Source of the DNA: Sphingobacteriales bacterium 46-32
GTDB lineage: Bacteria > Bacteroidota > Bacteroidia > Chitinophagales > Chitinophagaceae
NCBI GenBank assembly: GCA_001898485.1
Contig: MKTY01000024.1
Location: forward strand, 62,001 to 126,000
Direction: 5' to 3'
DNA: 64,000 nt
In this document: piece by piece, positions 16,407 through 24,862 of the stretch
How the letters are laid out: every line of letters starts with the position of its first letter
How positions within the stretch are numbered: position 1 is the first letter of the stretch
The notes under the pieces: model-generated
What the model was told of the DNA's origin: nothing
Seen by the model: only the letters and a program-made list of their open reading frames with translations
Database searches by the model: none
Made by a program: the position numbers and the translations under genes

Positions 16407-16505
16407 GTGGACAGTTGACGGTTAACAGTTGACAGTACCTAAAACTTATAACTTACTACTTACAACTTATCACCCCTCCATTTACCTTTCTCCCTTCACC
16501 TTTTG
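16407..16505. repeat. Composite heptamer array downstream of apaG (14 units in register)
   Basis: Four GTTGACA-type units (16407-16434), a spacer unit, four nnACTTA-type units (about 16442-16469), and then CCTTTCT/CCCTTCA-type units to 16505. It ends 2 bp before the gldB stop. The order of families is the mirror image of 15847-15965. Confidence 0.8.
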
Positions 16506-16507
16506 TC

Positions 16508-17557
16508 TTACCTCGGCTTGTATTTCGCCCCCTCTAAAATCTGCTCGGCTGGCATTTTCATAATTTCATCAATTGTCTTTTTAGGGTTGGCTTCTGCATA
16601 TTTGCGGATGATCTGGCGGCCAAACCACGGACCGATATTACCAGGTGAGTATTCCTGCGAAAGGCTTTGGGTAAAGGGGCTTTCGCCAATATAATTTTGA
16701 ATGACGGTGGGTTCGAGTGAGTATAATTCTTCGTTGCGGGTGATCAGGCTCCAGCTATCGCCTTCGTTGGCCTGGCACCAGGCCAGCTGTTTGCCGGTAT
16801 ATCCGGTGATGATGGAGTCGGGTGTTTCCGGCAAAAATTTACCGACGAGCCACCAGCGTTTTCCTTTTTCTATCATCTGAACAATGAGCGGTTCCGTGCG
16901 GCTTTTGTCCGGGAAAATATCATCAGCAATCTGCTTCATGATATCTGGAAGTATATATTCTTTCGAAAAACGGCGGCTGCGGTACAGGGGGGCCACGCGG
17001 GTTATAAATTCCTCACTATGGTAAACAGAGTATTGCGATCCCATATAGAACTGCATAAAAAAGCCTACCATATCAGGACCCATAAAGGCGGCCGTGTATT
17101 CGCCGTTATCCATTCGGGCCAGGTCCTGCATCGATTCCAGCCGGCCCAGTATGGGTACCAGCTGATGGGGCAGTTCATAAGCAGGAAAATAGTATTTCAC
17201 ATAGCGGAAGGCCTTTTCCAGATCGGCCTTTACCTGTTTCATATCGCCAAAGACCCGCTGTGCAGAGTCATATACAAAGCGGTATTGCTGCAAAAACAGT
17301 TTGACCTCATCGGGCTCGGCCGAGCCGATCACCGCCTGAAAGTACATGGGCAAAAACTGGGGATAGCCGGCCTGCAGGCGCTGCAATCCCTGTACGAGTT
17401 GGTTGGTATCGAGCGAAAAGAAGTCGCGGTCAAATCTTTTTTCAGCAACAGACACCTGTATGCCGGATACATCGGGCGCTTTTTCTTTTTGCCTGCAGGA
17501 AAAAAACAGGGAAATAGCTATCAGCAATGACAGGTAAATAGTTCGGTTGATACGCAT
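16508..17557 (-). CDS. gldB: Gliding motility lipoprotein GldB-like
   Basis: 349 aa. Lipoprotein signal ISLFFSC (Cys at about residue 21), then the GldB block KRFDRDFFSLDTNQL near the start of the mature protein, LQAGYPQFLPMYF, and the C-terminal WFGRQIIRKYAEANPKKTID that typifies GldB and its DUF2268-like relatives. In Flavobacterium GldB is needed for gliding, but GldB-like proteins also occur in non-gliders. It is monocistronic, far from gldMN, and divergent from nadE. Confidence 0.9.
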   Translation of the reverse strand: MRINRTIYLSLLIAISLFFSCRQKEKAPDVSGIQVSVAEKRFDRDFFSLDTNQLVQGLQRLQAGYPQFLPMYFQAVIGSAEPDEVKLFLQQYRFVYDSAQRVFGDMKQVKADLEKAFRYVKYYFPAYELPHQLVPILGRLESMQDLARMDNGEYTAAFMGPDMVGFFMQFYMGSQYSVYHSEEFITRVAPLYRSRRFSKEYILPDIMKQIADDIFPDKSRTEPLIVQMIEKGKRWWLVGKFLPETPDSIITGYTGKQLAWCQANEGDSWSLITRNEELYSLEPTVIQNYIGESPFTQSLSQEYSPGNIGPWFGRQIIRKYAEANPKKTIDEIMKMPAEQILEGAKYKPR

Positions 17558-17621
17558 GGTGACTAAACGTGCCGGTTATCAAATTGTTGTAATTGCGAAT
17601 GTAGGCAAGAAAACATTAGCG

Positions 17622-17629
17622 TAATTTTG
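17622..17629 (+). promoter_or_regulatory. -7 box (TAATTTTG) for nadE, nearly leaderless
   Basis: Perfect TAnnTTTG with 5 nt to the nadE ATG (17635). TTG triplets at 17584-17595 could serve as the -33 element. Confidence 0.7.
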
Positions 17630-17634
17630 ATACT

Positions 17635-19338
17635 ATGAAGATCGCCCTCGCTCAGCAAAACTATCATATCGGCAATTTTGACGCAAACACCAGCAAAATA
17701 ATAGCAGCCATCAGGCAGGCAAAGCAGGATGGTGCCGACCTCATCGTTTTCTCTGAACTGGCCGTGTGTGGCTACCCCCCGCGGGATTTTCTGGAGTTTG
17801 AAGATTTTGTACAGCAGTGTTATGCGGCAATAGACCGCATCAGGGAAGAGGCAGATACGATTGGTGTGCTGGTGGGTTCACCCGCACGTAACCCGCGTAA
17901 GGAAGGCAAGGATCTCTATAATGCCGCTTTTTTACTCTATGAAAAAGAGATTAAAGCCGAGGTGCATAAAACTCTTTTACCCAATTACGATGTATTTGAC
18001 GAATACCGCTACTTTGAACCGGCCGATAGCTGGGATGTAGTCGTATTCAAAGGCCGCCGTATTGCGGTTACGATTTGTGAGGATATCTGGAATATGGGCG
18101 AAAATCCATTGTATAAGGTTACGCCCATGGAAGAGCTTATCCGTTTTTCCCCCGACCTGATGATCAATCTTTCTGCATCGCCCTACAACTATGCCCAGGA
18201 TATCGTGCGCAACAGTCTCGTAAAAGCCCATACCCTCAAATACAGACTGCCCATGTTGTATTGCAATACAGTAGGCTCTCAGACAGAGATAGTGTTTGAC
18301 GGGGGAAGTCTGGTGTACGACAGCAAAGGCAACTGCCATGCGGAGATGAAATACTTCAGTGAAGACTACCGTGTATTCGATCTGGAGGCTATAGAGCAGG
18401 CTGCACAGGGTGAAACGCTCACCGGTGGACCGGTATACTTCTCTGCTATGGAGGTGGGTGCCGGCAACGACACTATCAGCTATCTCACCGGCGAAAAGAA
18501 TATAGAAGAAATATACCAGGCGCTCATACTGGGTATCAGGGATTATTTCGGAAAAATGGGTTTTAAAAAAGCTATCCTGGGCTCTTCGGGTGGTATTGAC
18601 AGTGCTGTGACCCAGGCACTGGCCGTAGCTGCACTGGGCAAAGAAAATGTGCGTGCTGTATTGATGCCCTCTCCTTATTCTACCGATCATTCCGTAAACG
18701 ATGCTGTGGTACTCAGCCGCAACCTGGATAATCCCTACGACATCCTGCCCATTCGCACTATTTATGAATCATTTTTATCTGAACTCAAACCCATCTTTGG
18801 CGATCTGCCTTTCAGCATTGCCGAAGAAAATATACAGAGCCGCACACGCGGCAACCTGCTGATGGCTATTGCCAACAAGTTTGGTTATATCCTGCTCAAT
18901 ACATCCAATAAAAGTGAGCTGGCTACCGGCTACGGCACTTTGTATGGCGATATGGCTGGTGGGTTGGGAGTGCTGGGCGATCTGTACAAGATGCAGGTAT
19001 ACGCCCTGGCGCGGTATATTAATCGCGAGCGGGAAATCATTCCGGTTAATATCATAGAGAAGGCTCCATCGGCAGAGTTGCGGCCCAATCAGAAAGACAG
19101 CGACAGCCTGCCTGAGTATGACCTGCTCGACCGGGTGCTGTTTGCTTATATCGAATTGCGCAAAGGTCCCCGCGAAATAGAAGCCATGGGTTTTGATGCA
19201 GCGGTGGTGGCCCGGATATTGCGCCTGGTAAATACCAACGAGTACAAGCGAAACCAGTTTTGCCCCATCATCCGGATCAGTTTTAAAGCCTTTGGCGTGG
19301 GACGCCGGGTGCCGATCGTGGGCAAATACCTGTCCTGA
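17635..19338 (+). CDS. nadE: Glutamine-dependent NAD+ synthetase
   Basis: Last step of NAD synthesis, amidating deamido-NAD with glutamine-derived ammonia. 567 aa with two domains: an N-terminal nitrilase-type glutaminase (about 1-260; catalytic Glu in FSELAVCGYPPRDFL, Lys in VHKTLLPNYDVFDE, Cys in VTICEDIWN) and a C-terminal ATP-pyrophosphatase synthetase (GSSGGIDSAVTQALAVAA about 318, LLNTSNKSELATGYGTLYGD, APSAELRPNQKDSDSLPEYD). It is transcribed from its own -7 box. Confidence 0.97.
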   Translation: MKIALAQQNYHIGNFDANTSKIIAAIRQAKQDGADLIVFSELAVCGYPPRDFLEFEDFVQQCYAAIDRIREEADTIGVLVGSPARNPRKEGKDLYNAAFLLYEKEIKAEVHKTLLPNYDVFDEYRYFEPADSWDVVVFKGRRIAVTICEDIWNMGENPLYKVTPMEELIRFSPDLMINLSASPYNYAQDIVRNSLVKAHTLKYRLPMLYCNTVGSQTEIVFDGGSLVYDSKGNCHAEMKYFSEDYRVFDLEAIEQAAQGETLTGGPVYFSAMEVGAGNDTISYLTGEKNIEEIYQALILGIRDYFGKMGFKKAILGSSGGIDSAVTQALAVAALGKENVRAVLMPSPYSTDHSVNDAVVLSRNLDNPYDILPIRTIYESFLSELKPIFGDLPFSIAEENIQSRTRGNLLMAIANKFGYILLNTSNKSELATGYGTLYGDMAGGLGVLGDLYKMQVYALARYINREREIIPVNIIEKAPSAELRPNQKDSDSLPEYDLLDRVLFAYIELRKGPREIEAMGFDAAVVARILRLVNTNEYKRNQFCPIIRISFKAFGVGRRVPIVGKYLS

Positions 19339-19341
19339 TAG

Positions 19342-19395
19342 CGTATTTATTTGTTTTCAATGGGTTGAATGAAAGGATTTCTGCAAATAAATGCG
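19342..19395. repeat. Imperfect inverted repeat after nadE
   Basis: CGTATTTATTTG (19342-19353) and CAAATAAATGCG (19384-19395) are complementary at 11 of 12 positions across a 30-nt loop, immediately after the nadE stop. It may end the transcript, but it is AT-rich with no clear T run. Confidence 0.4.
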
Positions 19396-19460
19396 GAAAA
19401 ACTTCGTTTTATCCGGTACAATTTCACATATCGGCAAATATTTTGCTAATTGGCAGTACG

Positions 19461-19467
19461 TATTTTG
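19461..19467 (+). promoter_or_regulatory. Variant -7 box (TATTTTG) upstream of moxR
   Basis: TAnnTTG variant 20 nt before the moxR ATG, with TTTG at 19442-19445 as a possible -33 element. The spacing is short, so support is moderate. Confidence 0.4.
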
Positions 19468-19487
19468 TGTCACCATAAAACCAACCG

Positions 19488-20489
19488 ATGTTAAAAACCG
19501 CAGAAGACATCAGGCAGCTGAATGAACGCATCAGCCATGCTGCCCAGTTTACCGACAAGTTGCGTGAAGAAGTAGGTCATGTGATCGTAGGTCAGAGTCA
19601 TATGCTCGACAGGCTGCTGATTGGCTTGCTCAGCAATGGGCATGTGTTGCTCGAAGGTGTGCCCGGACTGGCCAAGACGCTTACGATTAAATCGCTGGCA
19701 CAGGCCATACATGCAAAATTCAGCCGTATTCAGTTTACGCCCGATCTGCTGCCTGCCGACGTGATAGGTACGATGATCTATAACCAGCAGCGAAATGAAT
19801 TTGTGGTACGCAAGGGACCCATCTTTGCCAATTTTATACTGGCAGATGAGATCAACCGTGCCCCGGCCAAAGTACAGTCGGCCCTCCTTGAAGCCATGCA
19901 GGAGCGGCAGGTAACCATTGGCGATTCTACCTATAAACTGGATGCGCCCTTCCTGGTACTGGCTACCCAGAACCCGTTGGAGCAGGAAGGTACATATCCC
20001 TTACCCGAAGCACAGGTAGACCGTTTTATCATGAAAGTGGTAGTGGGGTATCCCAAAATGCATGAAGAGCAGCTGATCATCCGGCAAAACGTGCAGGGGC
20101 TCGAAGTGCCTGCAGTAAAGCAAGTGGTGTCTGTGCAGGAAGTTATGAATGCCCGCGACCTCACCCGCCAGATATACATGGATGAAAAGATTGAACAGTA
20201 TATTCTCGATATCGTATTTGCTACCCGCACACCGGGTCAGTATAATCTGGAGCGTTTGCGCCCGCTCATCAGCTACGGAGGCTCACCCCGTGCCAGCATC
20301 AATCTTGCACTGGCCGCCAAAGCACAGGCATTTCTGAACAAACGAGGATTTGTAATACCCGAAGACGTACGCAGCATTTCGCTCGATGTACTTCGGCACC
20401 GTATCGGCCTTACTTACGAAGCCGAGGCCGAAAATGTGAAAGTAGAAGATGTGGTGGAGGATATTTTGAAAGCGATTAATGTTCCATAG
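19488..20489 (+). CDS. MoxR-family AAA+ ATPase
   Basis: 333 aa. MoxR ATPases act as chaperone-like partners of VWA proteins encoded in the same operon. Walker A GVPGLAKT (about residue 57), Walker B ILADEINRAPAKVQSALLEAM (split in the family as ADEINR), sensor 1 VLATQNPLEQEGTYPLPEA and sensor 2 YGGSPRASINL are present, followed by the C-terminal lid. It heads the Bat-like locus; its normal partner, the DUF58 gene, is separated from it by a 591-bp inserted cassette beginning at the last base of this gene's TAG. Confidence 0.96.
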   Translation: MLKTAEDIRQLNERISHAAQFTDKLREEVGHVIVGQSHMLDRLLIGLLSNGHVLLEGVPGLAKTLTIKSLAQAIHAKFSRIQFTPDLLPADVIGTMIYNQQRNEFVVRKGPIFANFILADEINRAPAKVQSALLEAMQERQVTIGDSTYKLDAPFLVLATQNPLEQEGTYPLPEAQVDRFIMKVVVGYPKMHEEQLIIRQNVQGLEVPAVKQVVSVQEVMNARDLTRQIYMDEKIEQYILDIVFATRTPGQYNLERLRPLISYGGSPRASINLALAAKAQAFLNKRGFVIPEDVRSISLDVLRHRIGLTYEAEAENVKVEDVVEDILKAINVP

Positions 20490-20516
20490 TGGACAGTTGA
20501 CAGTTGACAGTTAACA
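20489..20516 (+). repeat. Left heptamer array of the four-helix-bundle cassette
   Basis: Four units (GTGGACA, GTTGACA, GTTGACA, GTTAACA). The first base is the G of the moxR TAG stop. The 29 nt from 20489 to 20517 are complementary to 21025-21053 at 25 positions. Confidence 0.85.
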
Positions 20517-20606
20517 GCGAAGAATAGTAATTTAGTAGAATGGTTCTGTGGGTAATTGGATAGACAAGTGTACCTGGATAGATTGCGCCAATGAAAATGT
20601 CTTGTT

Positions 20607-20999
20607 GTGACAAATTACAAAAACCTGGATGCCTGGAAACAGGGAATGGCCCTTGTGGAGTTGATTTATGGGATTACTAAAGATTATCCGATAGATGAAC
20701 GATATGGCCTGATCTCGCAAACCAGAAGAGCCGCAGTATCTGTGCCAAGCAATATTGCTGAAGGATTAGGGAGAAATCATAAAAAAGATACCATTCAATT
20801 TCTGCATATTTCCCGTGGCTCTTTATACGAGTTGGAGACATTGCTGGAAATCGCGGTAATGACTAAGTATATAGAAGAGTCTTCCGCAATGCCTGTACGG
20901 AAACAGTTAAACGATTGCATAAGATTAATGAATGGATTAATTAGATATTTTGAGAATATGGTTGAAAAACAAGGCAGTTCCGGAACTTCTAAATCTTGA
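20607..20999 (+). CDS. Four-helix-bundle protein (23S rRNA intervening-sequence / S23 type)
   Basis: 130 aa from a GTG start; no in-frame ATG exists after the upstream TGA at 20592, and the usual family N-terminus NYKNLDAWKQGM follows directly. Blocks SQTRRAAVSVPSNIAEG and FLHISRGSLYELETLLEIA match the four-helix-bundle family first seen as the ORF inside 23S rRNA intervening sequences of Leptospira and related to the Avd accessory protein of diversity-generating retroelements. Cellular function is unknown; the bundle is thought to bind nucleic acid. It sits alone between moxR and DUF58, bounded by inverted heptamer arrays, and its tail (SSGTSKS) runs to within 25 bp of the right array. Confidence 0.9.
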   Translation: MTNYKNLDAWKQGMALVELIYGITKDYPIDERYGLISQTRRAAVSVPSNIAEGLGRNHKKDTIQFLHISRGSLYELETLLEIAVMTKYIEESSAMPVRKQLNDCIRLMNGLIRYFENMVEKQGSSGTSKS

Positions 21000-21024
21000 A
21001 GTAATTGCCATTCAACAGAAAATA

Positions 21025-21080
21025 CTGTCAACTGTTCACTGTCAACTGTGCACTGTCCATTGTCAACTGTCAACTAAACT
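21025..21080 (-). repeat. Right heptamer array of the four-helix-bundle cassette
   Basis: Eight units (CTGTCAA, CTGTTCA, CTGTCAA, CTGTGCA, CTGTCCA, TTGTCAA, CTGTCAA, CTAAACT) in perfect register, the last touching the ATG of the DUF58 gene at 21081. Orientation is opposite to the left array. Confidence 0.85.
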
Positions 21081-21953
21081 ATGCTTACAACCGCTGAAAT
21101 ATTAAAAAAAGTTCGCGCACTGGAGATACGGAGCAAAAAACTGGCTTCGGATCTTTTTACGGGCGAATATCATAGTGCTTTTAAGGGCAAGGGGATGTCG
21201 TTTAAGGAAGTGCGGGAGTATGCTGCGGGTGATGATATCCGGTTTATTGACTGGAATGTGTCGGCCCGCTTTGGACATCCTTATAGTAAGGTCTTTGAAG
21301 AGGAACGCGAGCTGACGGTAATGCTGCTGGTAGACATCAGCGCGAGTTCCTTATTTGGTACCCATCAGGCTACCAAGCGCGATATGATTACTGAGATAGG
21401 TGCGGTGCTCAGTTTTTCTGCTGTAAATAATGGAGATAAGATAGGCGTGATTTTTTACAGCGACCAGGTAGAAGCGTATATTCCACCCAAGAAGGGCCGG
21501 CAGCATGCTTTGTATATTGTGCGTGAGTTGTTGAGTAAGGAGCCAAAAGGGAAAGGTACGCGGGTTGCTTCTGCGCTGCGCTATTTTACTAATATTACCC
21601 GGCAGAAAAGTATTGCATTTATCTTAAGCGATTTTCTGGATGCACAGTATGAAGATGCGCTGCGCGTGGGATCGCGAAAGCATGACCTGATTGGTATTAA
21701 GTTGTATGATAAAATGGATATGGAATTGCCTGATGCCGGACTGCTGCGGGTACAGGATGCAGAGACGGGCGACCGCAGATGGGTAGACAGCAGTAGTGCT
21801 TTTGTTCGTAAAAAATACCAGGGAGAGTTTTTCAGAATTACGGCATACAGTACGCAGGCTTTTAAGCAGGCCGGCGCCGATCTGCTGCATGTGCGTACTG
21901 ATGAAGATTATGTAAAAGTGTTGCAGCGATTCTTCTTAAGCAGAAATAAATAA
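21081..21953 (+). CDS. DUF58 domain protein (Bat-like operon)
   Basis: 290 aa, a VWA-like cytoplasmic DUF58 protein. The conserved stretches GEYHSAFKGKGMSFKEVREY, DDIRFIDWNVSARFGHPYSK and LTVMLLVDISASS (MIDAS-like DISAS) are visible, with a C-terminal DEDYVKVLQRFF typical of the family. These proteins are usually clients or partners of the adjacent MoxR ATPase. The next gene starts 40 bp downstream on the same strand. Its ATG abuts a heptamer array, so its leader is made of repeat sequence. Confidence 0.94.
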   Translation: MLTTAEILKKVRALEIRSKKLASDLFTGEYHSAFKGKGMSFKEVREYAAGDDIRFIDWNVSARFGHPYSKVFEEERELTVMLLVDISASSLFGTHQATKRDMITEIGAVLSFSAVNNGDKIGVIFYSDQVEAYIPPKKGRQHALYIVRELLSKEPKGKGTRVASALRYFTNITRQKSIAFILSDFLDAQYEDALRVGSRKHDLIGIKLYDKMDMELPDAGLLRVQDAETGDRRWVDSSSAFVRKKYQGEFFRITAYSTQAFKQAGADLLHVRTDEDYVKVLQRFFLSRNK

Positions 21954-21993
21954 ACCACCAGTTGCCCGCTTTCTGTAAGCGGGATAAGATTGA

Positions 21994-22881
21994 ATGAGCA
22001 GACAGATATTTCATAGAGCCGCCGGTATATTGGTTTTATTGCTGGGTGTACTGTATGGACAGGCGCAACCCGGTGTGCGTATCAGTGTTGTGGCCGACAA
22101 AGACAGGATACTGATAGGTGAACCGATAAAACTGACCCTGGAAGCGGAGATTCCTGAAACGGAACCTATCCGGTTTTTCCGGCTCGATTCGCTGGGGGCG
22201 TTTGAAATAGTGAATGCCGGCAGGATCGATACCAGTAATACCGGCAACGGTACCCGCCTGCGGCAGATACTGACCATCACCAGTTTTGACTCAGGCAGTC
22301 TGGTCATACCCGCTCTGCCACTGGGCGATAGCCTTCTCTCAGATACACTGCCGGTAGAAGTAAGTTATACTCCTTTTGATCCCGGTAAGCCCTATCACGA
22401 CATCAAGGATATATTGCCGGCGGAAGAACCCAAAAATGAGCCGCAACGCTGGTGGTGGTGGGTAGCTGCCGGTTCGGTGCTGGTGCTGGTTATTGTCTAT
22501 TTTATTGCGAGGGGCAAAAAAACGCCGCCACCTGCAGCACCGGTCATACCACCGGATCCATTCAAAACAGCCATGCAACAGCTGGAAGATCTGGAAGCGC
22601 AGCGACCTTCAAAAAAAGAGTATTATTCAAGGGCCGTGGATATTTTCCGTGTATATGCAGATCAGCGCAAGGGGATCCATTCTCAGCAGCAGACAACAGA
22701 CGATCTGGTCAACCAGCTTCGATCAATCGGCCTGCCCGAGACGCTATATACTAATTTGTCCAGGAGTCTGCGCCTGAGCGATTTTGTAAAATTTGCCCGT
22801 TTTGAGCCAACTGTACAGGATGACCAGGATCTGATGCAGGTTATCCGTGAAACCATAAGAACCCTGGAGGGAATGAACTGA
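21994..22881 (+). CDS. DUF4381/BatD-like membrane protein
   Basis: 295 aa. Signal peptide (RAAGILVLLLGVLYGQAQ), a periplasmic beta domain (about 25-145; VRISVVADKDRILIGEPI, LDSLGAFEIV), one membrane helix at about 155-173 following a WWWW tract, then a Pro-rich cytoplasmic tail with a helical domain (PFKTAMQQLEDLEAQ, YYSRAVDIFRVYADQR) like DUF4381. The combination fits the BatD-type component between DUF58 and BatA. Its TGA overlaps the next ATG by one base. Confidence 0.8.
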   Translation: MSRQIFHRAAGILVLLLGVLYGQAQPGVRISVVADKDRILIGEPIKLTLEAEIPETEPIRFFRLDSLGAFEIVNAGRIDTSNTGNGTRLRQILTITSFDSGSLVIPALPLGDSLLSDTLPVEVSYTPFDPGKPYHDIKDILPAEEPKNEPQRWWWWVAAGSVLVLVIVYFIARGKKTPPPAAPVIPPDPFKTAMQQLEDLEAQRPSKKEYYSRAVDIFRVYADQRKGIHSQQQTTDDLVNQLRSIGLPETLYTNLSRSLRLSDFVKFARFEPTVQDDQDLMQVIRETIRTLEGMN

Positions 22882-23894
22882 TGCTGGTAGACTGGATTAA
22901 ACATATGAGTTTTTTATGGCCCGAAAACTTTATGCTTTTCGGCCTTATTCCGCTGCTTATCTGGTGGAAGCTGAGTCGTGCTGACCGGTCAACGGGAACA
23001 GTGCGGGTTTCGAGCAGCCAGGCATTCAGAGAAAAAAGCTGGAAAAACCGCATGCTTCATTTTCCTTTTGTACTGCGTCTGCTGGCTATCAGCGCTCTTA
23101 TTATGGCACTGGCAAGACCACAGCAGCGCAATGATCAGCAGCAGACGCTGGGCGAAGGAATTGATATCGTATTGTGTATGGATGTGAGCGGTAGTATGAA
23201 CTCTACCGATATAAAACCTTCGCGTATGGAAGTGGCGAAGGAGATGGCGCAGCAGTTTGTGCAGGGCCGTCCGGTAGACAGAATCGGGCTGGTCATTTTT
23301 TCCGGTGAAAGCTTTACGCAATGTCCTATTACCACAGACCGGGCCACGCTCATAAGACAGATTCAGGCACTGGAAAGCCGGCGGTTTTTAAAAGATGGCA
23401 CAGTAATAGGTGAAGGCCTCGCCACTGCAGTAGACCGGCTTTCGCAGAGCAAAGCGCGCAGCAAGGTGATTATTCTGATGACAGATGGAAAAGAAGATGC
23501 GCCCGATACACGGCTTATTGATCCATTGACGGCGCTCGATATTGCCCGATCGCAGGGAGTGAAAGTGTATACGATAGGTATGGGCGTGGAACCCAGCACT
23601 ATTACGGAGCGGCCAGGTACAGAGACTCCCAGTCGTAACGCAGCCGTAGACTTTCTGGATGTACAGTTGCTGCAACGGATTGCCAACGAAACCGGTGGCC
23701 GTTACTTCCGGGCACGTGATAAAGAAGGGTTGCAGCAGATTTATGCCCAGATTGATCAGCTGGAGAAATCAAAAATTGATGTGACCTCCTATAAAAAATA
23801 CCAGGAACTGTTTCTGCCATTTGTGCTGGCAGCGCTTGGTTTCTTACTCCTCGAAATGGTTTTGCGGTATACTATATTCCGCAAAATACCCTGA
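22881..23894 (+). CDS. VWA domain protein, BatA-type
   Basis: 337 aa. N-terminal membrane helix (FMLFGLIPLLIWW) and a second helix before residue 80 (FVLRLLAISALIMALA), then a VWA domain with an intact MIDAS motif (CMDVSGSMNSTDIKPSRMEVAK region: DVSGS, plus the Thr/Asp loops GLVIFSGESFTQCP and VIILMTDGKEDAPD), and a C-terminal membrane helix (FLPFVLAALGFLLLEMVL). BatA-type proteins belong to the Bacteroides aerotolerance operon, whose biochemical role is unproven. BatB and BatC genes do not follow; rsgA does. Confidence 0.93.
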   Translation: MLVDWIKHMSFLWPENFMLFGLIPLLIWWKLSRADRSTGTVRVSSSQAFREKSWKNRMLHFPFVLRLLAISALIMALARPQQRNDQQQTLGEGIDIVLCMDVSGSMNSTDIKPSRMEVAKEMAQQFVQGRPVDRIGLVIFSGESFTQCPITTDRATLIRQIQALESRRFLKDGTVIGEGLATAVDRLSQSKARSKVIILMTDGKEDAPDTRLIDPLTALDIARSQGVKVYTIGMGVEPSTITERPGTETPSRNAAVDFLDVQLLQRIANETGGRYFRARDKEGLQQIYAQIDQLEKSKIDVTSYKKYQELFLPFVLAALGFLLLEMVLRYTIFRKIP

Positions 23895-23934
23895 TAGCTG
23901 GTGATATGCAGGCAAATCGTGATCTTTGAACTTC

Positions 23935-24861
23935 ATGAAAGCTATCGTATATAAATCTACCGGCAGTTGGTATGTCGTCAAAAGCGAGCAGGGCCAATGG
24001 TTCAATGCGCGCATCCGTGGTGTGCTGAAGATGGATGATATTACCAGTACCAATCCGGTAGCTGTTGGCGATATAGTGGAGATCGATATCGAAGAAGAGG
24101 AAGCGGGTACTGCTATCATTAATTCTATTGCAGACCGGCGCAACTATATCAACCGCCAGTCTCCCAAGTCGAAGTATCAGCATCATATAGTCGCTGCCAA
24201 TCTCGATCAGTCGGTGCTGGTTGCCACCTTAAGGGAGCCGCGAACCTCGCAGGGTTTTATTGACCGGTTTCTGGTGGCATCTGAAATGTATCATGTGCCG
24301 GCGGTAATTGTTTTTAATAAATGGGATCTCTATCGCGAAAAAGAGAAGCAGCTGTATGAAGAATGGGCGGCTATGTATGGCGAAGCAGGTTATCCAGTAA
24401 TTGTATGCAGTACGGTGACCGGAGAGGGGATTGAGGCGCTGAAACAAAAGCTGACGGGTAAAATATCCTTATTCAGCGGGCATTCGGGTGTAGGGAAATC
24501 GACCCTACTCAATGCCATACTGCCCGAACTGAAGTTGCGCACGCAGGACGTGAGCGGCTGGAGCGGAAAGGGTATGCACACAACTACTTTTGCAGAGATG
24601 TTTGACCTGCCCGGTGGTGGCAGTCTGATCGATACACCCGGTGTGCGGGAGTTTGGACTGGTAAATGTGACCAAACAGGAGTTGTCACATTATTTTCCGG
24701 AAATGCGCAGCCGTCTTAATGACTGTCAGTTTAATAACTGTCAGCATCTCAACGAACCGGGTTGTGCAATTAAACAGGCCGTGGAAGAAGGTGCCATCAC
24801 GGCAGAGCGATACGAAAGCTATATATCGCTTTTGCTTACCATTGATGAGCGAAACTACTGA
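23935..24861 (+). CDS. rsgA: Ribosome small-subunit-dependent GTPase A
   Basis: 308 aa from the ATG at 23935 (a TTG three codons earlier is unlikely). RsgA is a circularly permuted GTPase acting in late 30S maturation. An N-terminal OB fold (about 1-75) is followed by the permuted G domain: NKWD (G4), then GHSGVGKSTLLNAIL (G1), T-loop HTTTF, and DTPGVREFG (G3). The C-terminal zinc finger reads CQFNNCQHLNEPGCAI. It follows batA by 40 bp and may be co-transcribed. Its stop lies one base from the end of a convergent hypothetical gene, with no terminator visible. Confidence 0.97.
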   Translation: MKAIVYKSTGSWYVVKSEQGQWFNARIRGVLKMDDITSTNPVAVGDIVEIDIEEEEAGTAIINSIADRRNYINRQSPKSKYQHHIVAANLDQSVLVATLREPRTSQGFIDRFLVASEMYHVPAVIVFNKWDLYREKEKQLYEEWAAMYGEAGYPVIVCSTVTGEGIEALKQKLTGKISLFSGHSGVGKSTLLNAILPELKLRTQDVSGWSGKGMHTTTFAEMFDLPGGGSLIDTPGVREFGLVNVTKQELSHYFPEMRSRLNDCQFNNCQHLNEPGCAIKQAVEEGAITAERYESYISLLLTIDERNY

Positions 24862-24862
24862 C

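Noticed and set aside
15847-16505. Heptamer arrays read as a possible CRISPR array
   Set aside because: The units are 7 nt and contiguous, with no unique spacers of 25-40 nt and no cas genes.
20489-21080. Cassette read as an insertion sequence
   Set aside because: No transposase is encoded, and the ends are tandem repeats, not classical terminal inverted repeats with target duplication. Kept as an unexplained cassette instead.
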